From: Actinomycetota bacterium
GTDB taxonomy: Bacteria; Actinomycetota; Thermoleophilia; Solirubrobacterales; Solirubrobacteraceae
Direction: 5' to 3'
DNA length: 5,496 bases
Assembly: GCA_009699615.1 (NCBI GenBank)
Contig: WLNV01000120.1
Span: 1 to 5,496, forward strand
This document shows, piece by piece, positions 4,930 through 5,496 of the stretch (the stretch's first letter is position 1; the number at the start of each line of letters is the position of its first letter). Made by a program: the position numbers and the translations under genes. A model generated the notes under the pieces. That model was not told where the DNA came from and made no database searches. It saw only the letters and a program-made list of their open reading frames with translations.

Positions 4930-5496
4930 CTACCGGTAGTAGGTGTCGACCCGTGTGCCGACGTGAATCCAGTTGTAGACCGAGATCGCCTCCGGTGGCG
5001 GGATCCGCAGGCAGCCGTGGCTCGCCGGATATACAGGCACATCGACATAGCCGTGGATCGCATACCCGCGAATGAAGTAGCTGGAGAAGATCATGCCGTG
5101 AGAGTTGGTCCCCGGCTCCTTCATGTAGACGGTGAACTTGCCGAGGATCGTTGGCGTCGAAGACTTGCCGGAACTCATCGGGTAGATCCGTACCGCCTTG
5201 CCGTGCTCGATCAGCGCCAATACCTGATGCGTCATGTCGCCCTCGACGTGGCGACCATGATCCCTGTAACGAACCTTGAAGCGGCCCCAGCCTCTGGCGA
5301 GACGACTGAAGACTTCGCTCGTCGCGACATAGTTGCGGGCCATCCGCGTGACCTTGCGGAATGCCAGAACGGCGCGCCCGGTGCGCGAGTCATAGAAGCC
5401 GCGCTTTCCGACTACGTAGCCGAGCCTTGAGAGCCGACTCTGGAGATACTTGACAGCCAGTCCGCGGTCGCCAGCCCGTGCATAGCGCGAAACGAC
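4930..5496 (-). CDS. L,D-transpeptidase (YkuD) with N-terminal peptidoglycan-binding domain, C-terminal part
   Basis: The frame is open to the right edge, so 188 C-terminal residues are visible and the N-terminus, including any signal peptide, is missing. Visible residues about 7-60 (GDRGLAVKYLQSRLSRLGY, then TGRAVLAFRK) match a PG_binding_1 repeat. From about 75 to the end is a YkuD domain: LALIEHGKAVRIYPMSSGK, TPTILGKFTVY, then GYAIHGYVDVPVYPASHGCLR, with the catalytic Cys162 (codon 5013-5011) in the SHGCLR motif and the conserved upstream His148. By family, such enzymes act outside the membrane, forming 3-3 crosslinks in peptidoglycan or attaching proteins to it, and are poorly inhibited by most beta-lactams except carbapenems. 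The Met at 5343 lies inside the wall-binding domain, so it is not the start. The gene ends 12 bases before pyrE. The visible domains are intact; which L,D-transpeptidase subtype it is cannot be told. Confidence 0.93.
   Translation of the reverse strand, partial: VVSRYARAGDRGLAVKYLQSRLSRLGYVVGKRGFYDSRTGRAVLAFRKVTRMARNYVATSEVFSRLARGWGRFKVRYRDHGRHVEGDMTHQVLALIEHGKAVRIYPMSSGKSSTPTILGKFTVYMKEPGTNSHGMIFSSYFIRGYAIHGYVDVPVYPASHGCLRIPPPEAISVYNWIHVGTRVDTYYR

Noticed and set aside
5341..5343. ATG at 5343 as the start of the L,D-transpeptidase
   Set aside because: The frame stays open to the window edge and the upstream residues form a recognisable peptidoglycan-binding repeat, so this Met is internal.
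4963..5430. Long open frame of 155 codons on the plus strand opposite the L,D-transpeptidase
   Set aside because: The minus frame has clear domains and the catalytic SHGC motif; the plus-strand frame is a by-product of GC-rich codon use and shows no family features.

Overview
The window is about 60% G+C by eye and densely packed, with protein genes on the minus strand and one tRNA gene on the plus strand. The base composition, a GTG start, gene overlaps, a lipoprotein-type binding protein rich in Gly/Ser after the lipobox, and an L,D-transpeptidase with a peptidoglycan-binding domain fit a high-GC actinobacterium. A deep-branching class such as Thermoleophilia is my guess from protein flavour, not something the sequence proves.

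Reading in the direction of transcription (right to left): 5496-4930 is the C-terminal part of a secreted L,D-transpeptidase that runs off the right edge. Twelve bases later comes pyrE (4917-4360, orotate phosphoribosyltransferase). A plus-strand tRNA-Arg(CCT) gene (4282-4355) ends 4 bases from the pyrE stop codon. After a 149-base divergent gap comes a peptide/oligopeptide-type (PepT family) ABC importer operon: a DppC-like permease (4132-2993), a lipoprotein substrate-binding protein of SBP_bac_5 type (2930-1155), a DppB-like permease (1072-110), and the first 37 codons of a DppD/OppD-like ATPase (113-1) that leaves the window on the left. Together these would form a complete importer apart from the rest of the ATPase and its usual DppF-type partner, which presumably lie further left.

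The two unrelated modules (cell-wall crosslinking plus pyrimidine synthesis; peptide import) are separated by the tRNA. The most unusual points are: the DppC-like permease carries an insertion of about 60 residues that looks like two extra membrane helices with a cytoplasmic RGRR turn and a CX5C pair; the 82-base gap between binding-protein and DppB genes holds strong, partly mutually exclusive stem-loops plus a 19-codon open frame that overlaps the DppB start as ATGA; and the gene order C-A-B-D is not the familiar A-B-C-D-F. I see no mobile element, CRISPR, phage or defence genes, and no clear evidence of a wholly new system. The candidates here are regulatory and structural variations on known families.
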